Assembly (NCBI GenBank): GCA_028274465.1
Contig: CM051456.1
Span: forward strand, 123,644,880-123,708,879
Direction of reading: 5' to 3'
DNA length: 64,000 bases
From: Plantago ovata
Taxonomy: Eukaryota > Streptophyta > Magnoliopsida > Lamiales > Plantaginaceae
This document shows, piece after piece, positions 46,582 to 58,846 of the stretch. The first letter of the stretch is position 1, and the number at the start of each line of letters is the position of its first letter. The notes beneath the pieces are model-generated. The model had not been told where the DNA came from. It ran no database searches and worked only from the letters and a program-made list of their open reading frames with translations. A program made the translations under genes and the position numbers.

Positions 46582-47768
46582 TGAATGCGGCAGTGGTATG
46601 ATGAAATGTAACCGAGTGGTTAGCTTCTAGTCCTAATTAGTTAGTTCTAACAAAAAGTTTAATTATATTAATGTTGTTCTGTTTAATTAATTAGTGATGG
46701 CCTGGTGGATGTTGTGTATGAACTATGAAGTATGAACCTGGTGCAATGCAAGTGCAACTAACACCACCAAACACAATTGAATCACCGTCTTTTCTCACAA
46801 AAGCAAACAAAACAAACAGAAATGCTAATTCTAGTACAATTTTTTAATGCTTGGTTCATACGAATATACAAGGCATTCTTTGCTTTGGTTCACACGTCCA
46901 ATTGATTTTATTTATTTATCTTCTTTCCCATTTGTGGGAAATGTAATTAGGTGATAGGCTGTGGACCAGTTGATTAGTGACAAGTATCTCATCAATTTAA
47001 TTAATTAGTCTAAATAAACTATTACTTTCTTTGCTTCATGATAAATATTCTAAATGATTGATTTCTCCCGGATTAAAGTATAAAAACAACAAAAAATCAA
47101 CTGGTTAAAGAAAGTATGTATCTCTTGGTTATAGATTCGAATTCCACGGAAGAAGTGTGTGATTATGACATCCTAGACCAGAGCATTTTGTACTTATGCG
47201 GTTTAACTTGATTCACGTAAAAATTGGTGAGTGTGAGTAATAGAATTCCCTTTATGAATTAGGACGATTATAATGGAATACTAAACTTGAAAGTCCGGAG
47301 ATTTAAATGGAAAAGAGTAGTCAGTAGTCGTACTGATTATTATTACTCAATATTACTCCGTACGATTTGCAGGCCCATTTCATGGCAACTTGGCACAACT
47401 GTCTGGCTTACATGCTCTCTTCTTAGTGTGGGTCGTTTTCGTGTCACTTTATCCAGGCCCAATCAACAACTGGCATATAATGAAAGACCAAACCCAACCC
47501 CAAATACTTGACCCTATGGGCCACGGCAATATGTGATCCAATCTCACTTCAAATGACTTTCATGTCCCGTCTAAAATTGCACATTTAAAAGGACACGTAA
47601 AATTCAGAAGAAACAGAAAGAAAACTTTAAATAACAAAAATAAAGTAAATCAGTATCATTGTGTTATTTTGTAAGTGAACATTCAATATATTATTAGTTA
47701 ATGTTATTATATGAGTGGTTGGTTTATTTTATCAGTTAGGATTTTTTATAACATCAATTTATACTTGC
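46582..47768. other. gene-free AT-rich spacer
   Basis: No coding region, RNA gene or bounded repeat is supported here. Confidence 0.45.
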
Positions 47769-47781
47769 CAATCGCTATTAT

Positions 47782-48001
47782 TTTTATTTTATTCTTTTGC
47801 ATATAGTTGGGAACCCGGGGTGCTAGCTGGGTAAATCCAATGGGTTCACACAATAGCCTGCAAACCACGTGAACCGAGTTAGCAAGTGCAACAGACTCTC
47901 ACCAGGATAACATAATCACAAATTCTCCTCTCATGGAATTTGAACCTGTCACCAAGAAGTCGATATTCCTCTCTTTAACTAAGTGAGCCAACTCTTGCGG
48001 G
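47782..48001 (-). mobile_element. tRNA-derived SINE (second family)
   Basis: On the minus strand the head GTTGGCTCACTTAGT (box A at about 47992-47978) is followed by box B AGGTTCAAATTCC (47947-47935), then a body with GGTTCACGTGGTTTGCAGG and GCACCCCGGGTTCCC, and an A-rich tail. The flanks CAATCGCTATTAT (47769-47781) and CAGTTGCTATTAT (48002-48014) match at 11 of 13 positions and are a decayed target duplication. The body does not match the SINEs at 38.8 or 45.8 kb, so it is a separate family. Confidence 0.8.
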
Positions 48002-48014
48002 CAGTTGCTATTAT

Positions 48015-48824
48015 ATATCGTATCGGTGGTTGATTTTTTTTTTTTTCTGTCATCTTTTTTCATGGCATCAATTTCTACTTGATAGAGGCTCTTTTGTAGT
48101 TTATTTGGGACTTAAAATAAGCCTAAAAACAACTCCAATGGAGTCTCTTTTGGGCTACTATTTAGTAGCCATTGGAAAAAGATCTACTAAATAATAGTTC
48201 TCAATTAAGCCCCCATATTAATATTTTACAATTTTTTGTTTGTTTGATTGGTTGATGGAGTAATAATGTGGTACATGAGCCCGGTCCACGTAGAAGTCCA
48301 ATTAAGCCCTAAACCATTAAATGCTTAAATTTGTAAGAGATTTCTTTTATGATTTTTATGTTTATAGCCTTGTTTAAGCCCCAAAGAAGGAGTGCTGTTA
48401 CACCACAAACGCATTTGGGGTCGATTTAATTGATTAGAGTTTGCACCATGTAAGAAAATTTACGACTGGCAAATCAACTCACCTAAAAGGGAAGAAGTGA
48501 CAATGAGTACTGTAGTATTTAATTACTCCATTATTTAATTTTATTTATTTATTTCCTTCTTAAAACTACTACTACTGTAAAAGTAGTAATTTTGGACTAC
48601 CATTCCATTCTCACTTACAAGTGAAGTTGCACCCCCTGCTGCAGAGAATGTGATCATTTAATACTGAAATCTGTTAAGACAAAACAGCCATGGGAGATTG
48701 ATTCAACAGGATCATCTTGGTTGTAGTTTCTGCTAGAACTTCAACTGCTTTTCTGAGAATGTTCAGAAAATCATGTGCTATAAGCTTAAAACATAACCAC
48801 CCTCAGTTTCTTAATTTATGAAAG
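48015..48824. other. 3' flank of the first SRO gene
   Basis: AT-rich, with the 3' untranslated region of the minus-strand SRO gene at the right side. No other feature is supported. Confidence 0.5.
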
Positions 48825-50046
48825 TTAGAGGCCTTTTTTCCTGTAAGATTTGATGATGCTCATCAACAACTTATCCCCTGCTATTTCTCTCACTCGCTGA
48901 ATCATCTCGTCCCTTGTTATCTTCTGCTTCTGCACAGTCAGGTAACACAATGTTTAGCTTCACTAGGTCACAAAATTTCATGTTCTAATTTAAAGAAACG
49001 ATATATCATATATACATCCTGTCGAAAAGGTAGGTACCTACTCTATGTTCACAGTGATACTTGGAGATCAGTTGGACTGCATCACATGGTAAGAGCTTCG
49101 AAAGATCCTTGATTAGAGATGTGAACGGCATCCAATCTGATTTTGGAACTCTACCAGGTCTTGTAATCTGTCCACAACCTGCAGAAGAAAGTTACTGCTT
49201 AAATACGATGGAATTTTGAAAAAAAGAATGTTCAAATAAATCATCTCTAGTCTCACCTTTGCAAGAAGTGGAAGGCCTAAAGCTGACGATGAATTCTGGC
49301 AAGATACGTGTATTTATATCTCCGTTCCAAACGATGTACCTGTTAGGATACATTACGTTGTCAACTCCAGAATCGAATTCTTCCGAACTGGGCTTGTATT
49401 GACCTGAACCAGCAGGAATAGCCTCCATATTTCCCAGTATCACTCGGCAAAGTAGCATATGCATTAGCCCTTTCTCATCAGAAACTGCAGATTGCAGGCT
49501 ATACCCAAAAAACTGACATGAGTGATAAAGACAATTACATTAACTTCTCAATGAAGATTAGAGGACTAAGATCGAGAAACCGATTTACCTTTGATCAGGG
49601 CGATCAACTGGAGCAAGATATACGCCAGAACCGTATAAACCAGAATCAGGAGGAAGGCTGAAACCATGGGCAAGTATGTCGTCCAGCTCATTCTTCGAGG
49701 AGGCACCGAACCAAGCATACTTGATGTTGGCATTACCGTTACGCTTGACTGCCATCCCTCTTGAGTAGAGAGAAAAAGATCTGTACTTGACTTGATCCAT
49801 GATGCACTTGGAATAGTCCTTCCGAACAATGTTCTTAACTTGAGAACTACTAACTCCATCGTAACGCGCCAAACTCGAAATGAGCTTGTTCTTAATCATT
49901 TCGAAGACGTTATCCCCTGGATGAAGTCTAATCAAGCAGCTGTTATCTCCTGAAATCCCACTTTCGCAATCAGAAGGATCAGAACTCGAGCTACTCATGG
50001 ACTCCGTATTTTCTTCGGTTTTGGGGTTGTGGACGGGTGGTGCCAT
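48825..50046 (-). CDS. SRO protein (similar to RCD one), copy A
   Basis: Four exons: 50046-49589, 49498-49257, 49178-49042 and 48929-48825, GT-AG throughout, 313 residues. After an acidic serine-rich N-terminus comes the PARP-like domain (VKYRSFSLYSRGMAVKRNGN, KYAWFGASSKNELDDILAHGF, SGLYGSGVYLAPVDRPDQR, LLCRVILGNMEAI, YIVWNGDINTRILPEFIV), then a C-terminal RST domain (DWMPFTSLIKDLSKLLP, KQKITRDEMIQRVREIAGDKLL). No WWE domain is present, as in the short SRO2-SRO5 type. Plant SROs act in stress signalling by binding transcription factors through RST; most lack ADP-ribosyl transfer activity. Here WFGAS stands where active PARPs have WHG, but the GVYLAP strand is kept. The first in-frame ATG is 50046; a longer open stretch upstream lacks ATG. 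Confidence 0.92.
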
Positions 50047-51557
50047 TTTAAAGAGGGCTAAAAAAGTAGTGATAATAATCGAGAAATAAGAAGTAGTATA
50101 TGGTTGGTTGGTGTAAAAGTATATAACTTGGTCTACAATCAAGAATTCAGTTTCAGGTACAGTATATGGGGCAAGAGTTCATTACTTGATGAAGAAGATG
50201 TAATCAAGGTGCAAAATGTATTAACATTTATACGTATGCACTGGATTTGACTATATGGTTCGGTACTGCTATCTGTGTTCTCTAGAGTACTGAAAAACCT
50301 AACTAACAAACGGAAATACGATTCGAGGTGCTAATTAGGGAAAGTTTGGTGGTATTGTAAAGTGTTATCATTGGGAAACATGCTAAAAACAGAGGACCAC
50401 TTAATTCACTTGCCAACAGAACTAGATCATCGCCTCTGGTTTTTGTATCCTACTTGGGTGGTCACGTGCTCTTTTATTTCTCTTTTCCTGTGGTGTATAA
50501 TCCATAGTTTGACTGCTATTTTATTACTATTTGTCACTTTTATTTAAACCAAAATGTCATACATAATGTAATGCAAAGACCCGACCCTTTAGGCCTCATG
50601 ATGATTTGATTTTAGAATCAACCAAAATTCATTATGCCATTATGAGATTGGTGGTTAATTTGTAGATAATCTTTTCTGTATTTCTATTTTTAGAAAAATG
50701 ATGTACCAAGTATTCACCAAAATGTAATGCCCACTACTCTCAATCTCAATTTAGTTGATACTTCCAGCAGTAGTTGTTGATACTTCAACTAATGGGCTAA
50801 TGGCCATGTTTTTGGATTCTGTACAAACGGCCACCAGCAATAGCCCCATAGCCCACAGGAACACTTGGAAAACTTGTGTGGAGATTTTGGAAAACAGAGG
50901 TATATAGAAATTTGAGGGTTTATCCTTTACTATTCCGTATGTGTTACTACTGTATTGTAGAATTGGATGTGCGTCTATCTTCTTTGTAATTATGGAAAAT
51001 AAAAGTTTTAAAAACAAAATAAAGTTGACTTAAAAATGAAATTACGAATACATTAAGAAAATCTTATTTCGTCAATTGAACAAAGATACATAGATACGGT
51101 AGTGACCTTGTTTGCTACTGTATAGTCTTGTTTATACCTACTTCGTACCATTCATTTCTTTCCGTGTTTGTTTTTGTATGGGACTATACTGATTACTGAA
51201 AACCCAAGTTCTCTGTTATTGGTTATAGATCCCTGCATCTCTTACAGTTTTGCTAGTAGTGCTAATCAGTGATCAAACTGGCCTCAGAAGCAGTACAGCA
51301 AAAATATAACGAATGGCTGTACAAAATGCTCAGTAAAAGAAGAAATCAGATATCCATTGACATGTAGTAGTATATTTTGATACACATTACATTACTCATC
51401 AATGTTCTGTTTCCCCTACAGATTAGTCCCCTCATGAACTGTTAAGTGTTAAGGGACCCTTTTCCACTGTTCCTACTCCTAAATCTATATAATACCCTAG
51501 AAGAACCGAGAAAATATGAATTTGTCAACTATAGAACCCATGAAATTTGCTGATCAT
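50047..51557. other. spacer between SRO copies A and B
   Basis: Holds the promoter of copy A on the left and the 3' region of copy B on the right. No gene or clear repeat is supported. Confidence 0.5.
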
Positions 51558-52886
51558 CTACATTGCCTGCAGTTTAGCTGCTGCTCCAGTACTATATTTC
51601 GACCTGCAAGATCTGATGATGCTGATCAACAACTTGTCTCCTGCTATGTTCCTCACCCGGTGAATCAATTCGGCCCTCGTTATCTTCTTTTTCTGCACAA
51701 TTTAAAACTGACATATAAGCAAATATGTAGCTTGCAGAACAAACAAATAGGCACGCACATTGTCTAACGACACATACCTTGTATTCAGAATGATGCTTGG
51801 AGATCGATTCTACAGCATCATGTGGCAAGAACTTGGCAAGGTCCCTGATTAGAGATACAAACGGCATCCAATCTGATGATGGAACTCTTGGAGGTTGTCT
51901 AACCTTTTGACGAACAACACCCTTAATATTGCAAGAACAAGTCGAACACCTGAAACTGACGACAAACTCTGGCAAGATACGCGTATTCATGTCTCCGTTC
52001 CAAACAATGTACTTGTTAGGACACATTACATTGTCAACTCCAGAATCTAATTCTTCCGAACTGGGCTTATATTGTCCCGAACCAGGACGAATAGCCTCCG
52101 TATTTCCCAGTATCACTCGGCAAAGCAGCATATGACTTAGCCCATTCTCATCAGGAGTTGCAGATTGCATACTGGTAAAACAAACCAAACAAATTTTAAC
52201 ATGAGTTACAGAGACGGTTAATTAAATTTAGTGCAGCTTATGAATGGTCAAAGTCAGAAGAGAAAAAGTAAATTAAATTACCTTTGAAGAGGTTGATCAA
52301 CGGGAGAGAGAGATAAACCGGAAGGGGTAGCAGGAAGGCTAAAACCACGAGCAAGAATGGCGTTAAGCTCATGTTTAGAAGCACCATACCAAGCATACTT
52401 GACATTGGCATTGCCGTTCCTTTTGATCTCCATCCCTTTGGAGTAGAGCGAAAAGGACCTGTACCGAACTTGCTTCATGATGCAGCTCGAATACTCACTC
52501 CGATCAATAGCCTCAACTTGAGCTGTAAATCCATGAGAGCTCAAACTCGAAACCAACTTGTTCTTGATCATCTCGAATGTCTTGTCGCCTTCATGTATTC
52601 TCGTCGTCGTCGTCGTGTGTACGCTGCCATTATGATCATCGGGTTTCGGGTGGCTCTCCTCTCCCGAAATCACACTTTCGCAATCAGAAGGATAACAATC
52701 ATCGTCTTCTTGGTGATGATGATGATGCCCCCCGGAATTGGATTGGAGAAGATTACCGAAGAGGGTGAGTTTAGTAATTGGCGCGTTGTTCTTAGCTGAT
52801 GAATCTGAGCTTTCAGAATAGGCAGCCTCCATTGTAGTAGGAATAGGAACAGAGAACAAGTTGTAATACTGCTTGTTGGTGTCCAT
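51558..52886 (-). CDS. SRO protein, copy B
   Basis: Three exons: 52886-52282, 52171-51778 and 51692-51558, 377 residues. The N-terminal 100 residues include a histidine run (GGHHHHHQ) and acidic clusters, then the PARP-like domain (VRYRSFSLYSKGMEIKRNGN, KYAWYGASKHELNAILARGF) and the RST domain (DWMPFVSLIRDLAKFLP, KKKITRAELIHRVRNIAGDKLL). The segment after GFSLPA reads SGLSLSPVDQPLQR: compared with copy A, six residues (YGSGVY) are missing, which removes the strand that holds the second residue of the PARP H-Y-E triad. With WYGAS in place of WHG the fold is unlikely to bind NAD as an enzyme. The N-terminal peptide aligns with copy C from the first ATG, which supports the start. Confidence 0.93.
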
Positions 52887-55388
52887 ATATAATAGTAGTA
52901 TTAGTATAAGTATGAAATTAATTAAACCGACTTTGAAAATAGAAAGTAAAGCAGAGAGACTTGTGGTGAAAGCAAGTTAGCTTGTTGAACAATCAAGAAA
53001 GAAAGAAAGCTTCTACTAGTAATAATTGAGAACGGAAACCGTCAGATCAAGTACCACCCAAATTGGATTATTATCTTGACAAGGATGAAAAAAAGAAATG
53101 GATTATGAGATTGAGATTGAAATGAAGAAGGTATGTGTGTATATTTAAAGGAGCTGGAAAAAACAGTTTTGGTTGTTGGTTAGGTTAGGTTTCTTGCGGG
53201 AGGAGTACTAATCGGATTGGAGATGATGGTGGTAAATAAGGAAAGGTTTGGCAAGTTGTATAAATACCTATGGGATGTAATATTGTGATGTATGGACATT
53301 ATTGATTTTGAGGATGTGAGGATTTGAATAAAGACAGAGAGAATACAGGGAGGATGATGAAGAAGAAAGCCAACAGGATATGATGAGCTATATTCAATAT
53401 TTTAAACATTAAAATAATGAAAGACCAAGTAGCTAGGTGCCGCCTATGGTTTTACTTCTCACCGATACGCAACGCAGTCGGTTGCGTAAGTTTCGCGTGT
53501 GTTTTGTGTGTCATTCTGGAGTCTGGACCAGACTGGACCCCCACGGCTTTGTATTTAACTGGTTTTATTATAAATAAGTAATATATTAAGTATTTTTAAT
53601 AAAAAGAAATAGTGGGTCAGATTTGGTCAGAGGCTATCGCGTTGTTGGGTTTCATTTGGAATTAATTTCGGGCAGGCACTTGTACGTTTTTTTGTTCATA
53701 CATTTACTACTACCCATGCCATGAGCTTCTTATTCAGAATTGTTATATGCGCCTACTCCTATTTTACCGGAAGAAAAGGTTGGATTTGTTATTGGTAGTT
53801 CTGATAAATAATGGACCAAAAAGTTTCGAGGCGTGCTGCGTGCATAAATTACATGATATGGTGAATGTTGAGGACTGAATTTTGAAACTATCTAATTTGT
53901 GGGGTAACTTTCGTAAATTACAAACACTGGAGGATTTGATTTAATTATAACCGCCCATGCTGTTTGCCTGACAAACATGCAACTCGGACTGGAAGTTGGA
54001 AATTTGGAATACACTTTCTGCCGTTTGACATTGAAAGCCTTTTTTCTTTTTCCAATTTTTAAATAAAATAATTAAAAATAAATAAGAGATTATAAAATTT
54101 TATGAATAGTAATTTTACGTGCATAATTAATTAAAATTAAAATTAATAACGTTTATAAACTTTTTTCGTATTCTTTTTTATTTTTAATTGCTTTTAAAAT
54201 TAATCCACCAATATCAAATGGAGAATTTAAAAGGAACAGTTACTATATTTCTTTTCTTTCGGGTGGGGACTAATCAAGTATTATTAAAATTTACAAATTG
54301 GCTTATCCGAGGAGGGAGCTGAGTGGGCATATACGTGCATGGTCTGTTCAGTACGTGTCAAGAACAGGTCCTACTTTATTTCGACCGGTACCTTCCTTAT
54401 ATTTAATTTTATCAACATAAACACAATACCTATGGGCAATAATTAAGTTACTTGCCTTACTGGTATTGTGTTCCTACTCCTAGAATTGGGCAGATAGAAA
54501 AAATTGTAAACATGGGATCCAAGACTTAACCAAGTGCTTAATGGTAACAAATTTTGTTTTCTATATTCAATATTCAACCAAGTGCTTAATGGTAACAAAT
54601 TTTGCTTAATGATTTCGAATTATGGTTAACGGGTTTGTATCAACGTTTGTGTGGTGTCTTCCATTCGATCCTATTTACGGTACCGATCATTCATACTGAA
54701 AAGCGATTTTGGATGGAAAAAAAAATATACAAAAAATAAATAAATGTAATAAAAAGTTAAATTGGATAGTTTAGTGACGTGCAGGGTCCCTCCCTTGTAA
54801 GTTAAGTCCTACTACTGCTGGAAAAAGCAAGTAAAACCAGAGGCGGTTAGTTTAGTCTGTTTGTTAATTTGTTTGTTTGTGGGGGTTGCTTAGTGCTGGC
54901 CTTTCCATTTTGTCCTCTGTTTCCACAAGTCTACTTTCTTTTATTTATTCAACGATTACTTACTCTCATATCCAATCTAATCCTTATTCCCCAAGAAATA
55001 CACACACACAATTTACCTTTCCTCCAATCTAATCCTTATTCAACTACTTTTCTCAGATCCTTGATCCTTTAATTTCTTCCTCATTTATACACATTTACTA
55101 TTCACCCTTTATCCCATTACAATATTCTCTGAACTCAAACCCCATGCATATTCTGATGTGTATGATCTTTGTCAATCATCTTGGCAGCCGCATAAATTCA
55201 TCAACCCAATTTTCATCTTTATCTATTCATTTCTTGGTTTCCACTTACATACATGCCAAGTAAATAAGTATAGTAATTTCCTTTTGCTACATGTCCTTTT
55301 TCAGGAAGTTCATTTGGACCATGTCTATTGTTTCTTAATTGTTCACCAAGCTTAAGCTAAGCTGCTTTCATCAAACTCAGACTCGGTC

Positions 55389-55389
<1 letters not shown>
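52887..55389. other. shared upstream region of SRO copies B and C
   Basis: 2.5 kb between two divergent start codons, so both promoters lie here. A 51-base direct duplication (AACCAAGTGCTTAATGGTAA each time) is found at about 54528-54603. The right 500 bases are CT-rich. No gene or named transposon is recognised. Confidence 0.55.

Positions 55390-55390
<1 letters not shown>

Positions 55391-55422
<32 letters not shown>
55391..55422. repeat. (TA)16 microsatellite running into a start codon
   Basis: Sixteen TA units directly precede TGAACAGC, so the A of the last unit is the first base of the ATG of SRO copy C. Length change here would alter only the leader next to the start codon. Confidence 0.95.
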
Positions 55423-55426
<4 letters not shown>

Positions 55427-56862
55427 CAGCAAGCAACAACCTTACATTCTGTTAGCTTGTTCAATGTCACCAATGGAAGCCTATTCCGAAAGCTCAAATT
55501 CATCACCTACCACGCCGCCAACCGAGCTCACTCTCTTTAATGATCTTCTGTTCCAATCCGAAAGTCCGAATTCTGCAGGGACTATTAATCACCAAGAGCA
55601 GTATCAGCAAGAAGATGGTTGTTATTATCCTTTTGATTTTAAAAGTGTGCTTTCAGGAGAGAAAGAGCGACCGAAACCTGATAATGGCCTAAACATGACG
55701 AGAATACATGAAGGCGACAAGACAATCAAGATGATTAAAAACAAGTTGGTTTCAAGTTTGAGTTGTCATGGATTTACTGCTCAAGTTGAGACCATTTATC
55801 GGAGTGAGTATTCGAGCTGCATCATGAAACAAGTTAGGTACAGATCCTTTTCGCTCTACTCCAAAGGGATGGAGATCAAGCGTAATGGCAATGCCAATGT
55901 CAAGTATGCTTGGTATGGTGCTTCTAAACATCACCTTGATGCCATTCTTGCTCATGGTTTTATCCTTCCTGCTAGACCTTCCGGTTTATCTCTCTCTCCG
56001 GTTGATCAACCTCTTCAAAGGTAATTTAATTTACTCATTCTCTTCTGACTTTTACCATTCATATATAGTCGTCTTTAAATTTATCTGTCTTTGTAACTCA
56101 TGCCAAATTAAAATTAGTTTGGTTTGTTTTACCAGTGTGCAACCTGCAGTTCCTGATGAGAATGGGGTAAGGCCTATGCTACTTTGCCGAGTGATATTGG
56201 GAAATACGGAGGCTATTAGTCCTGGTTCGGGCCAATACAAGCCCAGTTCAGAAGATTTCGATTCTGGGGTTGACAATGTAATGTGTCCTCACATGTACAT
56301 TGTTTGGAACGGATACATGAATACGCATATCTTGCCAGAATTCGTTGTCAGATTTAGGTGTTCACCTTGTTCTTCCAATTGTACTGAGGTTATTCGGAAA
56401 ATGGTTAGGCAACCTCCAAAAGTTCCATCATCAGATTGGCTGACGTTCACCTCTCTAATCAAGGACCTTTCCATGTTCTTGCCACCTGATGCCATTGAAT
56501 TCATCTGCAAGCATCACTCTGAATACAAAGTAGGTACCTTCTGATCACAGAATGCCTTTATTTATTTATTTATTTTTTTAGCCTACACAATTACTTATAC
56601 ATATGAATTTGAATTATGCAGAAACAGAAGATAACAAGGGGCGAGTTGATTCGGCAGGTGAGAAACATAGCAGGAGATAAGGTGCTTATCACCATAATCA
56701 AATCTTGCAGGAACAGGTAATCCATGCTTATGATTCCATCTTCGCTGATCAGCAAATTCAGACACTAATTATTACAAATGCAGATCAAAGCATACTGGAG
56801 CAGGCGAGTATAGAAGCTGGCTAAAACTAGACCATTGCATATACCATAATACCAACACCTGA
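55422..56862 (+). CDS. SRO protein, copy C
   Basis: Four exons by comparison with copy B: 55422-56020, 56136-56529, 56622-56716 and 56784-56862, 388 residues. If the last intron is retained a TAA at 56718-56720 ends the protein at 363; the spliced tail SKHTGAGEY is preferred because it aligns with SKYSTGAAA in copy B. Domains are as in copy B: acidic N-terminus, PARP-like domain (VRYRSFSLYSKGMEIKRNGN, KYAWYGASKHHLDAILAHGF) and RST (DWLTFTSLIKDLSMFLP, KQKITRGELIRQVRNIAGDKVL). It shares with copy B the loss of YGSGVY (here SGLSLSPVDQPLQR). It is oriented opposite to copies A and B. Variation from copy B is mostly outside the domains. Confidence 0.9.
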
Positions 56863-58846
56863 AGCCTGAAGGACCTTGCTAGTGATATTACTAGCTAAGG
56901 ATATATATTTGTCCGCATTCAATTATCAGATACTAGTACTAGTAGTATCTGATACTTGAATCTACTACTTAATAGTACTAGCTAGTGATTAAATCCAGCA
57001 CATACAATCATCTGTAAAAAATTTAAGGTGAAAAAAAAAAAAAGATATAGTAATTGATAATATAAAAATTATTCACACAAATATCATTAAACCACCATTA
57101 AACAAGTCCAATAATTTCATACATGTTAATAATACATGAACAATTCCAAAATAAACTTAGTAACCCAGAGGAATAGAACACTCCACAATACGTTAAAACA
57201 TATACAGCTAGCTAGATCGATGTTCACATTCTAGACCGATGCTTAATCTGTCAACACCACCAGCAACCAATCATCGATGAAATTTCTCGGCGTACAGTAA
57301 CATAAAAGCATGGGGCAGACATGGCACATATGTGACCTATAATAATACATTAGTACTCATTACTCAACTCTTGAGACTTCCTCAACTTTTTTGGTATACA
57401 TACTTAGAAGGCAAATGGGCCCACAAAACAAACCCAAAGCATAATGAAGGTCCAAAGGCATGCAAAATTACTCCCAAGCCCAACGACTTCACATTGGACG
57501 CCGCCGCTTGTGCTTCCTTTTTTAACTTTGGAACGCGCTAACAATGATGTACTTTATTTACATTAAAATACAAGATCGGTTTAACGATATCAGTCCCTTA
57601 TATACCGGATTTAAATCTATCATATCGGATCCATCACAATGGCTTCAACTCAGGTTAAAGCCAAATTCTAATGCCATAGAATTTCAGAGAGTTTAAATGA
57701 ATTGGGAGAAATTTTAGGATGAGTGACTGACTCATAAATTTTCCAATGTGCTCACGAGTGAGAGAATAAAGTGCACGCAAAATGACACGATGTATTGGTT
57801 GTAGTACCAACATAAAACCGTACATGTCTGTCCGGTTGATCCATTTAAAAGGCATGTCCATAGTTTTTCTCGAGCCTGTTGGGCCTGGCTAAAAGATTGC
57901 GGATTGGTCAAGGCCAGGCCAGCCGGACTGACCCAGTAGTACAAAATCCATATCTAATTATTGCAATAATTTACATTAAAATCGCGTATTATTAATTAAT
58001 TAAATAAAAAAAAACAGTAATGCAGTTTTAACCTAAGCTGCATTAAACCAACCAACCTCTGTTATTGTTTGGAAGAAAAGAAAAGAAAATTGGAAAAAAA
58101 GATTAGCAGAAAATTCGATTCGAGCGAGCACGCACGCACTGAGGAGGCTTACCTTGGCAACTTCCCTTCTTCCCTTCCCTTGTTGTTGATGGGCGTCCGT
58201 CCTTGTCTCACATTTCTCTTCTCGTCTTGTCATTCTTTCCTCTGTTTCTTTCTTGTTTCGTAACCCAATTCAAGCTAATAATAAAGAGCAAGGTCAGTTT
58301 CCTATTCTATTCGAATTATTATTATGTTAACTGAATTGATTGATTTTACTCCCTTTGCCCTCGGTTTATGTCTTGATGTTCAACTCAACTAAGCACCAGA
58401 TAGCTCCATCTTAGGAGAATTATTAGCATTGCTTTGAACGGCGGAGGATAATATTTCTTGGGATTTATTAATTGCCTTTGCTTGTTTAGGTTCAAAGATT
58501 CAACCTTTACTCATTATTTGCAACAAAAGATTCAATCTTTATTGATTATCTGCAACAATTATTTACAACATTGTTATTGTGTCTGTGGATAAGACCTATT
58601 TGCAACTTTGTTCTTGTGTCAATGTTATGTGGAATTGGACCTTATTATTTTAATTTCTTCTGAGATAGGATATACATTTTCATGTGGAAGTTTTTCTTTC
58701 TTGTTTCAGCATCAAAGCCTTTGTTTTTTCTCTGTGTTCGCTGAAAAGCATCCATTTATGTGGGTGGGTGCTGCTTAAGTGTCTAGTGTTTAATTTTTCA
58801 GTAATTGTGTTGCCTCAGGTGTATACTTCTCAGATAACAAGTTTCG
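56863..58846. other. spacer and leader of the AAA gene
   Basis: The left part is AT-rich with no gene. From about 58100 on the CT-rich sequence looks like a promoter and first untranslated exon; a donor-like AAGGTCAGT at about 58290 and an acceptor CTCAG at about 58818 suggest a leader intron. These borders are inferred, not proven. Confidence 0.4.

Noticed and set aside
50047..50142. Longer N-terminus for SRO copy A
   Set aside because: The open stretch starts with TTG, not ATG, and resembles leader sequence; 50046 is the first ATG.
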